Source: an uncultured Acetatifactor sp. (GTDB taxonomy: Bacteria; Bacillota; Clostridia; Lachnospirales; Lachnospiraceae). Taken from it: a DNA stretch of 64,000 nt. Location: the NCBI GenBank assembly GCA_934436245.1, contig CAKSAM010000002.1, forward strand, positions 1 through 64,000. The letters run 5' to 3'. Under the pieces are notes generated by a model. It did not search any database. It worked only from the letters and a program-made list of their open reading frames with translations, and had not been told where the DNA came from. The position numbers and the translations under genes were made by a program. Of the stretch, positions 25,833-33,283 are shown in pieces; the stretch's first letter is position 1, and every line of letters begins with the position of its first letter.

Positions 25833-26537
25833 GTGAGTAAGTATGATGTAAAGCAGGAAGTAACGGACAAGTTCTCCCTGCGGGGACGGGTATTTCATAA
25901 GCTGAGAGAGGACATTTTAAGCGGAAAATATCAGGAACATGAAGAATTGAAGGAAGTGGCGATCGGCGAGGAGATGGGCGTTAGCAGAACCCCTGTCAGA
26001 GAGGCATTCCGTCAGCTGGAGCTGGAGGGGCTGATCCAGATCATTCCGAACAAGGGTGCCTATGTCACCGGCATTACCCAGAAGGATGTGAAGGATATTT
26101 ATATGATCCGTTCCCTGCTGGAAGGTTTGTGCGCCCGTTGGGCTACGGAGCATATCACCAAGGAGCAGATGGAAGAGATGGAGGAGAATGTTTATCTGTC
26201 CAAGTTCCATGCACAGAAGGGGCATCTGGAGCAGTTGGCGGAGTTAGACAACCGTTTCCATGACATTCTGTACGAAGCCTGTGATAGCAAGATGTTAGAG
26301 CACCAACTGAAGGATTTCCATCAGTATGTTCTCCGTGTCCGTAAGAAGACATTGTCCAGCGCCAACCGCGGACCCAAGTCCAACGAAGAGCATGAAAAGA
26401 TCATGGAAGCCATTAAGGCAGGAAATGCTGATCTGGCAGAGCAGCTGGCACATCAGCACATGATCAATGCTTATGAAAACATGGTGAAGAACGGGTTGAA
26501 CGAGGCCTATGCACAGCAGGAGAAACCACAGGAATAG
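25833..26537 (+). CDS. GntR/FCD-family transcriptional regulator
   Basis: A 234-residue regulator with an N-terminal winged helix (residues ~10-80; GVSRTPVREAFRQLELEGLI is the recognition region of GntR proteins) and a C-terminal FCD helical domain (~90-220; LDNRFHDILYEACD). FCD regulators usually sense organic acids and bind a metal through His/Asp residues seen here. It starts with GTG after GAGG and lies between the Re-citrate synthase and icd genes; the palindrome at 24258-24279 is its likely operator, with citrate or a related acid as a plausible effector. Confidence 0.9.
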   Translation: MSKYDVKQEVTDKFSLRGRVFHKLREDILSGKYQEHEELKEVAIGEEMGVSRTPVREAFRQLELEGLIQIIPNKGAYVTGITQKDVKDIYMIRSLLEGLCARWATEHITKEQMEEMEENVYLSKFHAQKGHLEQLAELDNRFHDILYEACDSKMLEHQLKDFHQYVLRVRKKTLSSANRGPKSNEEHEKIMEAIKAGNADLAEQLAHQHMINAYENMVKNGLNEAYAQQEKPQE

Positions 26538-26724
26538 GTTGCCTGTCTGTGAAATTTACTGTAGAATGGTAACTATGCAGAGCCGTGTAAAAAGCATCGA
26601 ATGGGCTTTGAATGCTTGCATTCGTAAGAATATTTGATATTTTTTATAGGGCGAAGTAACCACATTCGCAAAAGGTAAGCCTCGTAGAGGCGATATAAGA
26701 ATAAATACCGGAAAGGAAATCGTT

Positions 26725-27933
26725 ATGGAAAAGATTAAAATGACAACCCCTCTCGTAGAGATGGACGGAGATGAAATGACCAGAATCCTTTGGCAGATGA
26801 TCAAGGATGAGCTGTTACTGCCTTATATCGATCTGAAGACAGAGTACTATGATTTGGGACTGGAGCATCGTAATGAGACAGACGATCAGGTAACCGTGGA
26901 TTCTGCCAATGCTACCTTAAAATACGGTGTTGCCGTAAAATGTGCGACCATTACCCCCAATGCTGCCAGAATGACGGAGTACAATCTGAAGGAAATGTGG
27001 AAGAGCCCCAACGGAACCATCCGTGCGATCTTAGACGGTACTGTATTCCGTGCACCGATCCTGGTAAAGGGTATCGTTCCTTATGTAAAGAACTGGATCA
27101 AGCCCATTACCATTGCCCGTCATGCTTACGGTGATGTGTATAAAAATACAGAGATCAAGGTACCCGGTCCCGGTAAGGCAGAGTTGGTATTCACCGCAGC
27201 AGACGGCACCGAGACCCGTGAATTGATTCATAATTTCGACGGAGCAGGTATCATTCAGGGTATCCACAATACCAATAAGTCCATCGAGAGCTTTGCAAGA
27301 GCATGCTTCAGCTATGCGGTAGATACAAAGCAGGATCTGTGGTTTTCCACCAAGGACACCATTTCCAAAAAATACGATCATACCTTCAAGGATATTTTCC
27401 AGGAGATCTATGATAACGAGTACAAGGCTAAATTCGAGGAACTGGGCATCGAATATTTCTACACTCTGATCGATGATGCCGTAGCCCGTGTCATCCGTTC
27501 CGAGGGCGGATTCATCTGGGCATGTAAGAACTACGACGGTGATGTAATGTCCGATATGGTAGCTACCGCTTACGGCGATCTGTCCATGATGACCTCCGTT
27601 CTGGTATCTCCCAGTGGTGTCTATGAGTACGAGGCTGCTCACGGAACCGTACAGCGTCATTACTACAAGCACTTAAAGGGTGAAGAGACCTCCACCAACT
27701 CCATCGCTACCATCTACGCATGGACAGGAGCTCTCAGAAAGCGCGGCGAGCTGGATCAGATTCCAGAGCTGTGCAGCTTCGCAGACAAGCTGGAGCAGGC
27801 CTGCATCAAGACCATCGAGGACGGCAAGATGACCAAGAGCCTGTCCCTGATCTCCACCTGTGAGCATCCTGTGATCCTCAACAGCCTGGACTTCATCAAG
27901 GCTATCAGAGAGACCCTGGACAGCCTGCTGTAA
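26725..27933 (+). CDS. icd: NADP-dependent isocitrate dehydrogenase
   Basis: Oxidises isocitrate to 2-oxoglutarate and CO2 with NADP+. The 402-residue protein belongs to the eukaryote-like homodimeric subfamily ([11 protein letters not shown] near the start, [16 protein letters not shown] substrate loop, TDFHD-like metal region replaced by [25 protein letters not shown] for NADP). With the Re-citrate synthase it would supply 2-oxoglutarate for glutamate; aconitase is not in the window. AAAGGAAATC precedes ATG. The 187 bases upstream contain no further gene and no clear promoter. A strong terminator follows. Confidence 0.96.
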   Translation: MEKIKMTTPLVEMDGDEMTRILWQMIKDELLLPYIDLKTEYYDLGLEHRNETDDQVTVDSANATLKYGVAVKCATITPNAARMTEYNLKEMWKSPNGTIRAILDGTVFRAPILVKGIVPYVKNWIKPITIARHAYGDVYKNTEIKVPGPGKAELVFTAADGTETRELIHNFDGAGIIQGIHNTNKSIESFARACFSYAVDTKQDLWFSTKDTISKKYDHTFKDIFQEIYDNEYKAKFEELGIEYFYTLIDDAVARVIRSEGGFIWACKNYDGDVMSDMVATAYGDLSMMTSVLVSPSGVYEYEAAHGTVQRHYYKHLKGEETSTNSIATIYAWTGALRKRGELDQIPELCSFADKLEQACIKTIEDGKMTKSLSLISTCEHPVILNSLDFIKAIRETLDSLL

Positions 27934-27953
27934 GGAATAAATAAAATGGAAGA

Positions 27954-27993
27954 AACGGATGCTTCCCTGTAGGAATGGGCGGCATCCGTTTTT
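27954..27993 (+). terminator. Terminator after icd
   Basis: AACGGATGC (27954-27962) pairs with GCATCCGTT (27982-27990), with TCC/GGA-type pairing inside the loop, followed by five Ts. Confidence 0.8.
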
Positions 27994-28074
27994 GACATAT
28001 ATCCAAAGTATTGAAAAGAAAGTCGAAATGGAGACTGAATTTTCAATAGAGTTGCCTAAAGGAGAATTTCAGAA

Positions 28075-28500
28075 GTGAATAATGAGAAAGAAGTTGTGTG
28101 TTCCGGGAAAACGGTGGCTCCATTTATAATGGGAGTGATGTTTTGGCTCATCGGAATAGGAGTTACTGTTTTATTACTGATTTCAGGCACTTCACAGGGA
28201 GTGAAAGGCGTGGGTATTATCTTTTTTCTATTATGCGGAATGGAAGGAAGCTATTTCCTTTTGTTCTGGCGTAACAAAAGAATCACTATGACGTGGGATG
28301 ACATTACTTATCGTTCCATTTGGGCAAAAGAGAAAAAATACTCATGGGAAGATGTGAGATCAGTGCGTTATAAGTCAACGGGAAGAGGGGCGTATAGAAT
28401 TCTGATCCAGACAGACCGAAAGATATCTATCGAAACCGGAATGATGGAAAACAGTGAAGAGGCTGAAAAACTGATAAAGGAAAAGGGATATTTAGATTGA
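28075..28500 (+). CDS. Two-helix membrane protein with PH-like cytoplasmic domain
   Basis: A 141-residue protein, not assigned to a named family. Two membrane helices (residues ~17-37 and ~46-65) are followed by a soluble part with alternating hydrophobic strands (ITMTWDDITYRSIW, YSWEDVRSVRYK, YRILIQTDRKISI) and a C-terminal helix, the pattern of bacterial PH-like domains (YcxB/YdbT type). Function unknown. GTG 28075 is preceded by AAAGGAG. It lies between the icd terminator and a remnant that looks like an icd 3' end, so the gene may have arrived by recombination. Confidence 0.7.
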   Translation: MNNEKEVVCSGKTVAPFIMGVMFWLIGIGVTVLLLISGTSQGVKGVGIIFFLLCGMEGSYFLLFWRNKRITMTWDDITYRSIWAKEKKYSWEDVRSVRYKSTGRGAYRILIQTDRKISIETGMMENSEEAEKLIKEKGYLD

Positions 28501-28510
28501 GTGCATGCCC

Positions 28511-28540
28511 ATCAGAGAGGCTTTGGATAGTCTGTTGTAA
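28511..28540 (+). pseudogene. Remnant resembling the 3' end of icd
   Basis: The 30 bases ending in TAA encode IREALDSLL-stop; the real icd ends [13 protein letters not shown] at 27933. 24 of 30 bases match, with differences mostly at third positions, so it looks like the tail of a diverged icd allele rather than a recent duplication. The TAA is also the first three bases of composite element copy 2. No more of icd is visible upstream. Confidence 0.5.
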
Positions 28541-28556
28541 ATTGAGAGTTAGTGAA

Positions 28557-28650
28557 ATAGTTGTTCTAAAATCCACGCAGAAAGGGCTGCCCGCCCCGGA
28601 CTCGGATGCTAGCTACAACTGTGGGAGCAGTCCTTTTCTGCTGGGTTATG
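28557..28650 (-). repeat. Hairpin module B lacking its tip
   Basis: 28567-28623 matches the outer and middle part of one arm of module B (8578-8823, opposite orientation), and 28624-28650 matches only the outer end of the other arm. About 150 bases including the structured tip are missing, with the junction near 28623/28624. A deletion across the hairpin explains this. Confidence 0.6.
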
Positions 28651-28685
28651 AAAAACATCCCAATTATTTAGGCAGAGCATTTTAG

Positions 28686-28765
28686 AATACATGTGCGGAA
28701 GTTAAAAAACAAGAATCTAGTATGTGCGAAAAAGTAGGAAATACATGCGCAATAGGCTAAAACGG
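28686..28765. repeat. Collapsed 53-bp repeat (about two units)
   Basis: TACATG recurs at 28688 and 28742 (54 bases). The first unit matches the outermost unit of the array at 8211-8540, and the second runs straight into the sequence of a unit near the other end (ATGCGCAATAGGCTAAAAC), so the intermediate four units are absent. Confidence 0.6.
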
Positions 28766-29042
28766 AAAATCCAGAAACTTTGATGAAAAAGAGGCAAGAT
28801 TTTTGCTTTTGTATTAAAAGCGCTATTTTTCGCCAAAAAAAATACAAAAACAGGGAATTTGGATGCTTTGGAAGTAACTGTTTTCGTAAAATGAGAAAAT
28901 CAGGCTATTTTTATACAAAATATCTTGATTTTAAAAATTATTTGTATGAAATACGTCATTATTACGTCATTGACACCAAAGTAATCAACAAAACTTTTTT
29001 GGATATTGAGAGTTGGTTGAATAGTTGTTCTAAAATCTTCGT

Positions 29043-29266
29043 GGGTCTATAGAAGATAAATTACTCTGTAGGTACTTTTTGGAATGGGTAAAAAGCAAAA
29101 ACTAAACAATATGGGTCTATAGCGAAAAAATCGCCTGCCAGATACTCAATTTCTTCAAAATGAGTACCTCAGAGCCGGTTTTTTCCCTATAGACCCATAT
29201 TCACCTTTTTATACGTTACTTGCTGCAAATTTAGTATCTCACAACACGTTTTTTCTGCATAGACCC
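29043..29266. repeat. 224-bp palindrome with four bipartite sites, copy 2
   Basis: GGGTCTATAG lies at 29043-29052 and 29113-29122 (+), CTATAGACCC at 29187-29196 and the variant GCATAGACCC at 29257-29266 (-). Spacing is 70 bp in each pair and both pairs share the centre 29154.5, exactly as in copy 1. AGRTACT begins 27 bases from the start of each site. Flanking bases differ from copy 1 at many positions while sites and spacing are kept. Confidence 0.8.
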
Positions 29267-29274
29267 AAAACACA

Positions 29275-29516
29275 GAACGCCCACGGTGGGCGGAATGTCA
29301 TGCCGCGATGTCTGTCGGAGGGTGTTGATATTTTCTTGAAAAGTGCTGAAAGACAGGGTGGAGTGAACAGGAGGTTCACGACAGGCGGACGTTGCCATGG
29401 ATGGCAACTGGAGCCGTGCCCGTGCGGATTAGAACCACTGTATCACTTTTCAATAGAAAATTCACACCCGGAGACGCGACATCAAGGCGGTGATGTTCCG
29501 TTCGCCGTGGGCGTTC
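29275..29516 (+). repeat. Hairpin module A, copy 2
   Basis: Arms 29275-29345 and 29444-29516 form a long imperfect inverted repeat starting GAACGCCCACGG. The tip contains GTGAAC/GTTCAC (29363-29368 with 29374-29379) and GTTGCC/GGCAAC (29391-29396 with 29403-29408) around the loop ATGGAT. The stems differ from copy 1 (GCGGAC/GTCCGC and GCACC/GGTGC) on both sides and still pair. Confidence 0.75.
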
Positions 29517-29538
29517 GTGGGGTCTACGACAGCCCTAC

Positions 29539-29696
29539 GTTACGAGCCATGCACTCAATTCATAAATGTGTCGCAAAGGGCGCGCCACATTTATTTCATT
29601 GACGGCTGTCGCCGTATATAGTCAAAAACAAAAACAGCGACTTGTGAGCAAGCTCCCAGATCGCTGTTTCCGTTTTGACTATGCATGGCTCGTAAC
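29539..29696 (+). repeat. Cloverleaf-like module, element copy 2
   Basis: Outer stem GTTACGAGCCATGC/GCATGGCTCGTAAC (29539-29552 with 29683-29696), perfect over 14 bp, encloses ATAAATGTG/CACATTTAT (29562-29570 with 29586-29594), ACGGC/GCCGT (29602-29606 with 29611-29615) and an arm of ATAGTCAAAA/TTTTGACTAT (29618-29627 with 29673-29682) plus ACAGCGA/TCGCTGT (29634-29640 with 29661-29667). Layout equals 8902-9056, with different stem sequences. Confidence 0.8.
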
Positions 29697-29703
29697 TCTC
29701 AAT

Positions 29704-31635
29704 TTACTCTGCCAGTTCTTCCCACTGTTCGTATAATTTCTCCAATTGTTCCTGGCAGGCGGACTGCTCTTTGGACAGCTCCTGCAGCTTTGCCACCTGG
29801 GTACCGATGGTGGGATCGGACATTTCGGTGTCGATCTCGGAGATGTGGGCTTCCAGTTCAGCAATCTTTTCTTCGCATTTTTTCAGGTCGTTTTCTTTCT
29901 TGCGGAGTCTTGCCTGTTCTTCCTTCTGGGCTTTCCAGTCCAATTTGACTTCGGAGTCCGCAGCCTTAGCAGCACAAGTATTATCTGCATCCGCACTCTG
30001 CGGTGACTTTGCCTCTATAGCAGCCATCACGGTGTCGTGTTTTTCCAGATAGTAGTCATAATTTCCGACATAACTTACGAATTGTCCCTCTGTCAGATCC
30101 AGGATCCTGTGGGCGGTACGGTTGATGAAGTAACGGTCGTGGGAGACATACAATATCGTTCCCTCGTAACCGTTCAGGGCATCCTCCAGAATCTCCTTGG
30201 ACATGATATCTAAGTGGTTCGTGGGCTCATCCAGGATGAGGAAGTTCGCGTTGGAGAGTACCAGCTTGGCGAGAGACACGCGTCCGCGCTCACCGCCGCT
30301 CAGATCACTGATGCGCTTGAACACATCCTCCCCGGTGAAGAGGAAAGCCGCCAATACATTGCGGATCTGGGTATTGTTCAGGTAGGGATAATCATCGGAG
30401 ATCTCTTCAAACAATGTCTTCTCGCTGTGGAGCACATGATGCTCCTGATCGTAATAGCCGATCTCTACATTGGAACCCAGCCGGAATGTGCCCTGATCGG
30501 CAGGAACGAGACCGTTTAAGATCTTAAGCAAAGTGGTCTTGCCGCTGCCATTATCACCGATGATCGCCACGTGTTCACCGCGCTTGATCTCGAAATTGAC
30601 ATCGGTAAAAAGCTTATGGGAGTCAAAGCTTTTGGACAGATGCTCCACAGTCAGCACGTCATTGCCGCTTAAGATCCGGGGCGTCAGAGTCAGCTTCATA
30701 TCCGTGCGGACCTCGGAGGGCTTTTCGATGACCTCGATCTTGTCCAGCATTTTCTCCCGGCTTTCCGCCCGTTTGATGGACTTTTCCCGGTTAAAAGACT
30801 TTAATTTTTCGATGACTTCTTCCTGATGCTTGATCTCACGCTGCTGGTTCATATAGGCATTCCATGCAGCGACACGCAGCTGTTCCTTTTTAACGGCATA
30901 ATCGGAGTAATTGCCCATAAAGGTCGTAGCCTTGGACTGATCGATCTCGATGACTTTTCCGGCGATCCGGTCCAGGAAATACCGGTCGTGGGAGACGATG
31001 AGAACGGCTCCCTTGTAATTCAACAGATAAGTCTCCAGCCAGGCGATGGAGTTCATATCTAAGTGGTTCGTCGGCTCGTCCAGGATAATGAGATCAGGGT
31101 TCTGTAACAGAAGCCTGCCTAACGCTACACGGGTCTTCTGACCGCCGGAGAGTGTGGCAACCGGCTTGGAGAATTCATCTTCGGTAAAGCCAAGACCCTT
31201 TAACACACCGACCAGCTCACTGCGATAAATATAACCGCCACCGGTCTCAAATGCGTGGGTGAGAGAGGTGTACTGCTTCATCAGGTCTTCCAGCGCATCC
31301 CCATCAGCATGCTTCATATTGTTTTCGCATTCTCGGATCTTTTCCTCCAGGCGCAGCAGATCCGCCTTTACAGACAACAGTTCCTCGTAAATGGTGTGAG
31401 AGGTATCCACGGTGCTGTTCTGGGCAAGATACCCAAGTGTCTTGTCCTTTGCCAGAACCACCTGTCCGTCATCGGGAGTCATTTCTCCTACGATGATGCG
31501 GAGCAGCGTTGTTTTTCCGGCACCGTTGATGCCCACAATGGCAGCTTTTTCATGATCCTCTATATGAAAAGAGACATTTTTCAATACCTGATTTTCCACA
31601 AATGCTTTTGAAATATTCTGACAAGATAATATCAT
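29704..31635 (-). CDS. ABC-F family ATPase (Uup/YdiF type)
   Basis: A 643-residue soluble protein with two ABC ATPase domains and no membrane domain. Walker A motifs GINGAGKTT (~residue 36) and GDNGSGKTT (~360), and the signatures LSGGQ and LSGGERGR each followed by LILDEPTNHLD, define an ABC-F protein. The inter-domain linker is ~80 residues and a C-terminal coiled coil (~555-643, Glu/Lys/Gln-rich) follows, as in Uup/YdiF. Members act at the ribosomal E site on stalled or antibiotic-blocked ribosomes, or bind branched DNA (Uup). No resistance is implied. It diverges from rex across 139 bases; its stop codon lies in the end of the composite element. Confidence 0.93.
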   Translation of the reverse strand: MILSCQNISKAFVENQVLKNVSFHIEDHEKAAIVGINGAGKTTLLRIIVGEMTPDDGQVVLAKDKTLGYLAQNSTVDTSHTIYEELLSVKADLLRLEEKIRECENNMKHADGDALEDLMKQYTSLTHAFETGGGYIYRSELVGVLKGLGFTEDEFSKPVATLSGGQKTRVALGRLLLQNPDLIILDEPTNHLDMNSIAWLETYLLNYKGAVLIVSHDRYFLDRIAGKVIEIDQSKATTFMGNYSDYAVKKEQLRVAAWNAYMNQQREIKHQEEVIEKLKSFNREKSIKRAESREKMLDKIEVIEKPSEVRTDMKLTLTPRILSGNDVLTVEHLSKSFDSHKLFTDVNFEIKRGEHVAIIGDNGSGKTTLLKILNGLVPADQGTFRLGSNVEIGYYDQEHHVLHSEKTLFEEISDDYPYLNNTQIRNVLAAFLFTGEDVFKRISDLSGGERGRVSLAKLVLSNANFLILDEPTNHLDIMSKEILEDALNGYEGTILYVSHDRYFINRTAHRILDLTEGQFVSYVGNYDYYLEKHDTVMAAIEAKSPQSADADNTCAAKAADSEVKLDWKAQKEEQARLRKKENDLKKCEEKIAELEAHISEIDTEMSDPTIGTQVAKLQELSKEQSACQEQLEKLYEQWEELAE

Positions 31636-31688
31636 GGTAGTAAGTATCCTTTATTTCCAGCCCACACAGAACAGGCTTTTTAAATTTT

Positions 31689-31717
31689 ATTGTAACGAAA
31701 AGAAGAAAACCTGTCAA
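31689..31717 (-). promoter_or_regulatory. Sigma-A promoter for the ABC-F gene
   Basis: On the minus strand: TTGACA (31712-31717), 17-base spacer, TACAAT (31689-31694). Its -35 lies four bases from the -35 of the rex promoter, so the two are back to back. Confidence 0.75.
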
Positions 31718-31721
31718 TTCA

Positions 31722-31751
31722 TTGACAAGTTTTTAACATATGGTGTATACT
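31722..31751 (+). promoter_or_regulatory. rex promoter with overlapping Rex-like operator
   Basis: TTGACA at 31722-31727, 18-base spacer, TATACT at 31746-31751. TTGACAAGTTTTTAACAT (31722-31739) matches 11 of 14 informative positions of the clostridial Rex site TTGTTAANNNNTTAACAA and overlaps the -35 box. Rex autoregulation, and possible effect on the adjacent ABC-F promoter, are inferred. Confidence 0.6.
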
Positions 31752-31774
31752 TAAAAAAATCGGAGGTGAAAGTA

Positions 31775-32416
31775 TTGGAAGCAAAAGAAATTTCACAGGC
31801 TGTGATCGGCAGACTGCCCAGATACTTTCGATATTTGGGGGAACTTAAGGATGAAGGTGTAGAACGTATCTCTTCGCAGGAACTTTCCGGACTGATGAAA
31901 GTGACCGCATCCCAGATACGTCAGGATTTCAATAATTTCGGTGGTTTCGGTCAGCAGGGATACGGATATAATGTAGAATATCTGTACCGTGAGATCGGTA
32001 AGATATTAGGACTGGATAAGCAGCACAATTTCGTTATTATCGGAGCCGGTAACCTGGGCAGAGCCCTGGGGAATTATTTGAACTTCGAGCGTCGTGGTTT
32101 TATTTTCAAGGGAATGTTCGATGCGAATCCGGAGCTTGTGGGGAAGGATGTCCGTGGTGTGAAGGTTATGCCCATGGAGCAGCTGGAATCTTTTATCCGG
32201 GAGAATGACATAGATATTGCCGTGCTGACGATTCCCAAGACCAGCGCCGTGGAAGTGGCTGACAAGTTGGTGGCGAACGGAATCCGGGCAATCTGGAATT
32301 TTGCCCATGTGGATCTGAATGTTCCGGAGGGAATCCAGGTAGAGAATGTACATTTGTCGGATAGCTTAATGAAGTTATCCTACAATCTTAACCGTTACAG
32401 CTCAGATATGATGTAA
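31775..32416 (+). CDS. rex: Redox-sensing transcriptional repressor Rex
   Basis: Senses NADH/NAD+ and represses fermentation and redox genes when NADH is low. The 213-residue protein has an N-terminal winged helix (residues ~5-80; VTASQIRQDFNNFGGFGQQG is diagnostic) and a C-terminal Rossmann NAD(H) domain (IIGAGNLGRALGNYL), ending with the usual helix swapped between subunits. TTG 31775 is taken as the start because GGAGG lies eight bases before it and it gives the family's normal length; the frame upstream to 31634 is not coding. An alternative GTG lies three codons earlier, directly at the Shine-Dalgarno. Confidence 0.93.
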   Translation: MEAKEISQAVIGRLPRYFRYLGELKDEGVERISSQELSGLMKVTASQIRQDFNNFGGFGQQGYGYNVEYLYREIGKILGLDKQHNFVIIGAGNLGRALGNYLNFERRGFIFKGMFDANPELVGKDVRGVKVMPMEQLESFIRENDIDIAVLTIPKTSAVEVADKLVANGIRAIWNFAHVDLNVPEGIQVENVHLSDSLMKLSYNLNRYSSDMM

Positions 32417-32560
32417 TGAAGCAAAATCACTTGCTTGCAAGTGTGATTTTGCGAAATGCATTGAGTGAGCTATGCTTACGATATAATGAGCGCAAGAGAG
32501 CCAACATGCCTGCATGATTGGCGAACGGCGAATCATGAAATAATGAGCCTCAAAGAAAAA
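32417..32560 (-). repeat. Cloverleaf-related structured repeat after rex
   Basis: Begins right after the rex stop codon. GCAAAATCAC (32421-32430) pairs with GTGATTTTGC (~32443-32452), with TTG/CAA pairing inside. Further on, GCCAA/TTGGC with ATGC/GCAT (about 32500-32522) and CATGATT/AATCATG (~32513-32537) form competing hairpins. Read on the minus strand it shares CACTCAAT, TCGCAAA, TTATTTCAT and CGCCGTTCGCC with the modules at 8831-9056 and 29539-29696. The rest of the gap to 32643 holds no gene that I can see. Confidence 0.5.
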
Positions 32561-32643
32561 CAAGTGGCTGCGAAGCAGGTGGTAGAGTGCTATCGCATGG
32601 ATTTGCCAGCTTACGAGAAAATATGGCATAAAGGAGTGATATT

Positions 32644-33282
32644 ATGGGCAACGGTAACGCAGGGGAAAATGCGCAGGACCGACAGGAAGCTTTCAAAAGT
32701 GCACTGGCAGGAAAGCATCTGCCCGTACTCACTTTGGACAATAAATGGTATCGACTGTTGAATAAGACCGGTTCCGTTCCGTTAAAAGAAACGGAGAATG
32801 CTCTGAATCAGCTGCTGAAGCGGCAGGGAAAGCTCAACACAGAATCGAAGGATATCCGGAATCTGAAGAAAAAGCTGATGAAAGAGATCGTACCCATGGT
32901 GGGCGAAGCGGAACAGCAGGGAAAGAACAGTGGGCTGAACAAGCAGATAGAGGATCATAAGCGTCTGATCGAGGAATGCAATGAAAAACTGGAAGCTTAT
33001 GAAGATGAGCTGAAGGACATTCCAAGAGAAATTGAAAGATTAAATCTTCAGCTTATGATGTTTACTATGGAGTGCTGCTATGATATTATGAAGGATAATG
33101 ACAAACAGATCAAAGAGACTGCGGAGTGGGTGGGTGCGATCCGTATCGAACTGAAAAAACGTCTGATCGAAAAACAGCAGATGGAACAGCAGAATCAGGA
33201 GATCTACAACTACATGCATGATATTTTTGGTGCAGAAGTGGTCAATCTGTTTGACATGAAATATAATCCGGAGCAAAAATAG
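32644..33282 (+). CDS. Unknown coiled-coil protein, 212 aa
   Basis: Not recognised. The 212-residue cytoplasmic protein is mostly charged helix; residues ~90-135 (Leu/Glu/Lys heptads, e.g. IEECNEKLEAYEDEL) and ~150-190 look like coiled coils. There is no signal peptide or membrane segment. AAAGGAG lies seven bases before ATG. It ends 1 base before nnr, so it is probably the first gene of the nnr-alr unit; what it does there is unknown. Confidence 0.75.
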   Translation: MGNGNAGENAQDRQEAFKSALAGKHLPVLTLDNKWYRLLNKTGSVPLKETENALNQLLKRQGKLNTESKDIRNLKKKLMKEIVPMVGEAEQQGKNSGLNKQIEDHKRLIEECNEKLEAYEDELKDIPREIERLNLQLMMFTMECCYDIMKDNDKQIKETAEWVGAIRIELKKRLIEKQQMEQQNQEIYNYMHDIFGAEVVNLFDMKYNPEQK

Positions 33283-33283
33283 T

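Larger units (their letters stand above)
28538..29706. mobile_element. Composite non-coding element, copy 2 (MITE-like, TIR-bounded)
   Basis: A 1169-bp non-coding stretch bounded by perfect 14-bp inverted repeats: TAAATTGAGAGTTA (28538-28551) and TAACTCTCAATTTA (29693-29706). Both ends coincide with stop codons: the icd-like remnant on the left and the ABC-F gene (minus strand) on the right. Contents: tip-less hairpin B (28557-28650), two units of the 53-bp repeat (28686-28765), AT-rich DNA without recognised content (28766-28990), an internal copy of the end sequence (29005-29037), the four-site palindrome (29043-29266), hairpin A (29275-29516) and a cloverleaf-like module (29539-29696). Hairpin B through hairpin A is inverted relative to copy 1, while the cloverleaf module is at the right end of both. 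No transposase gene. Confidence 0.75.

Noticed and set aside
28780..29052. 90-codon frame in the AT-rich part of element copy 2
   Set aside because: It runs from unique AT-rich DNA into the shared end sequence; composition is Phe/Lys/Tyr from AT bias, no ribosome site, no family resemblance.
29704..31635. Antibiotic-resistance ABC-F (for example Lsa/Vga/OptrA type)
   Set aside because: Length, short linker and C-terminal coiled coil fit Uup/YdiF housekeeping types; nothing specific to resistance proteins is visible.
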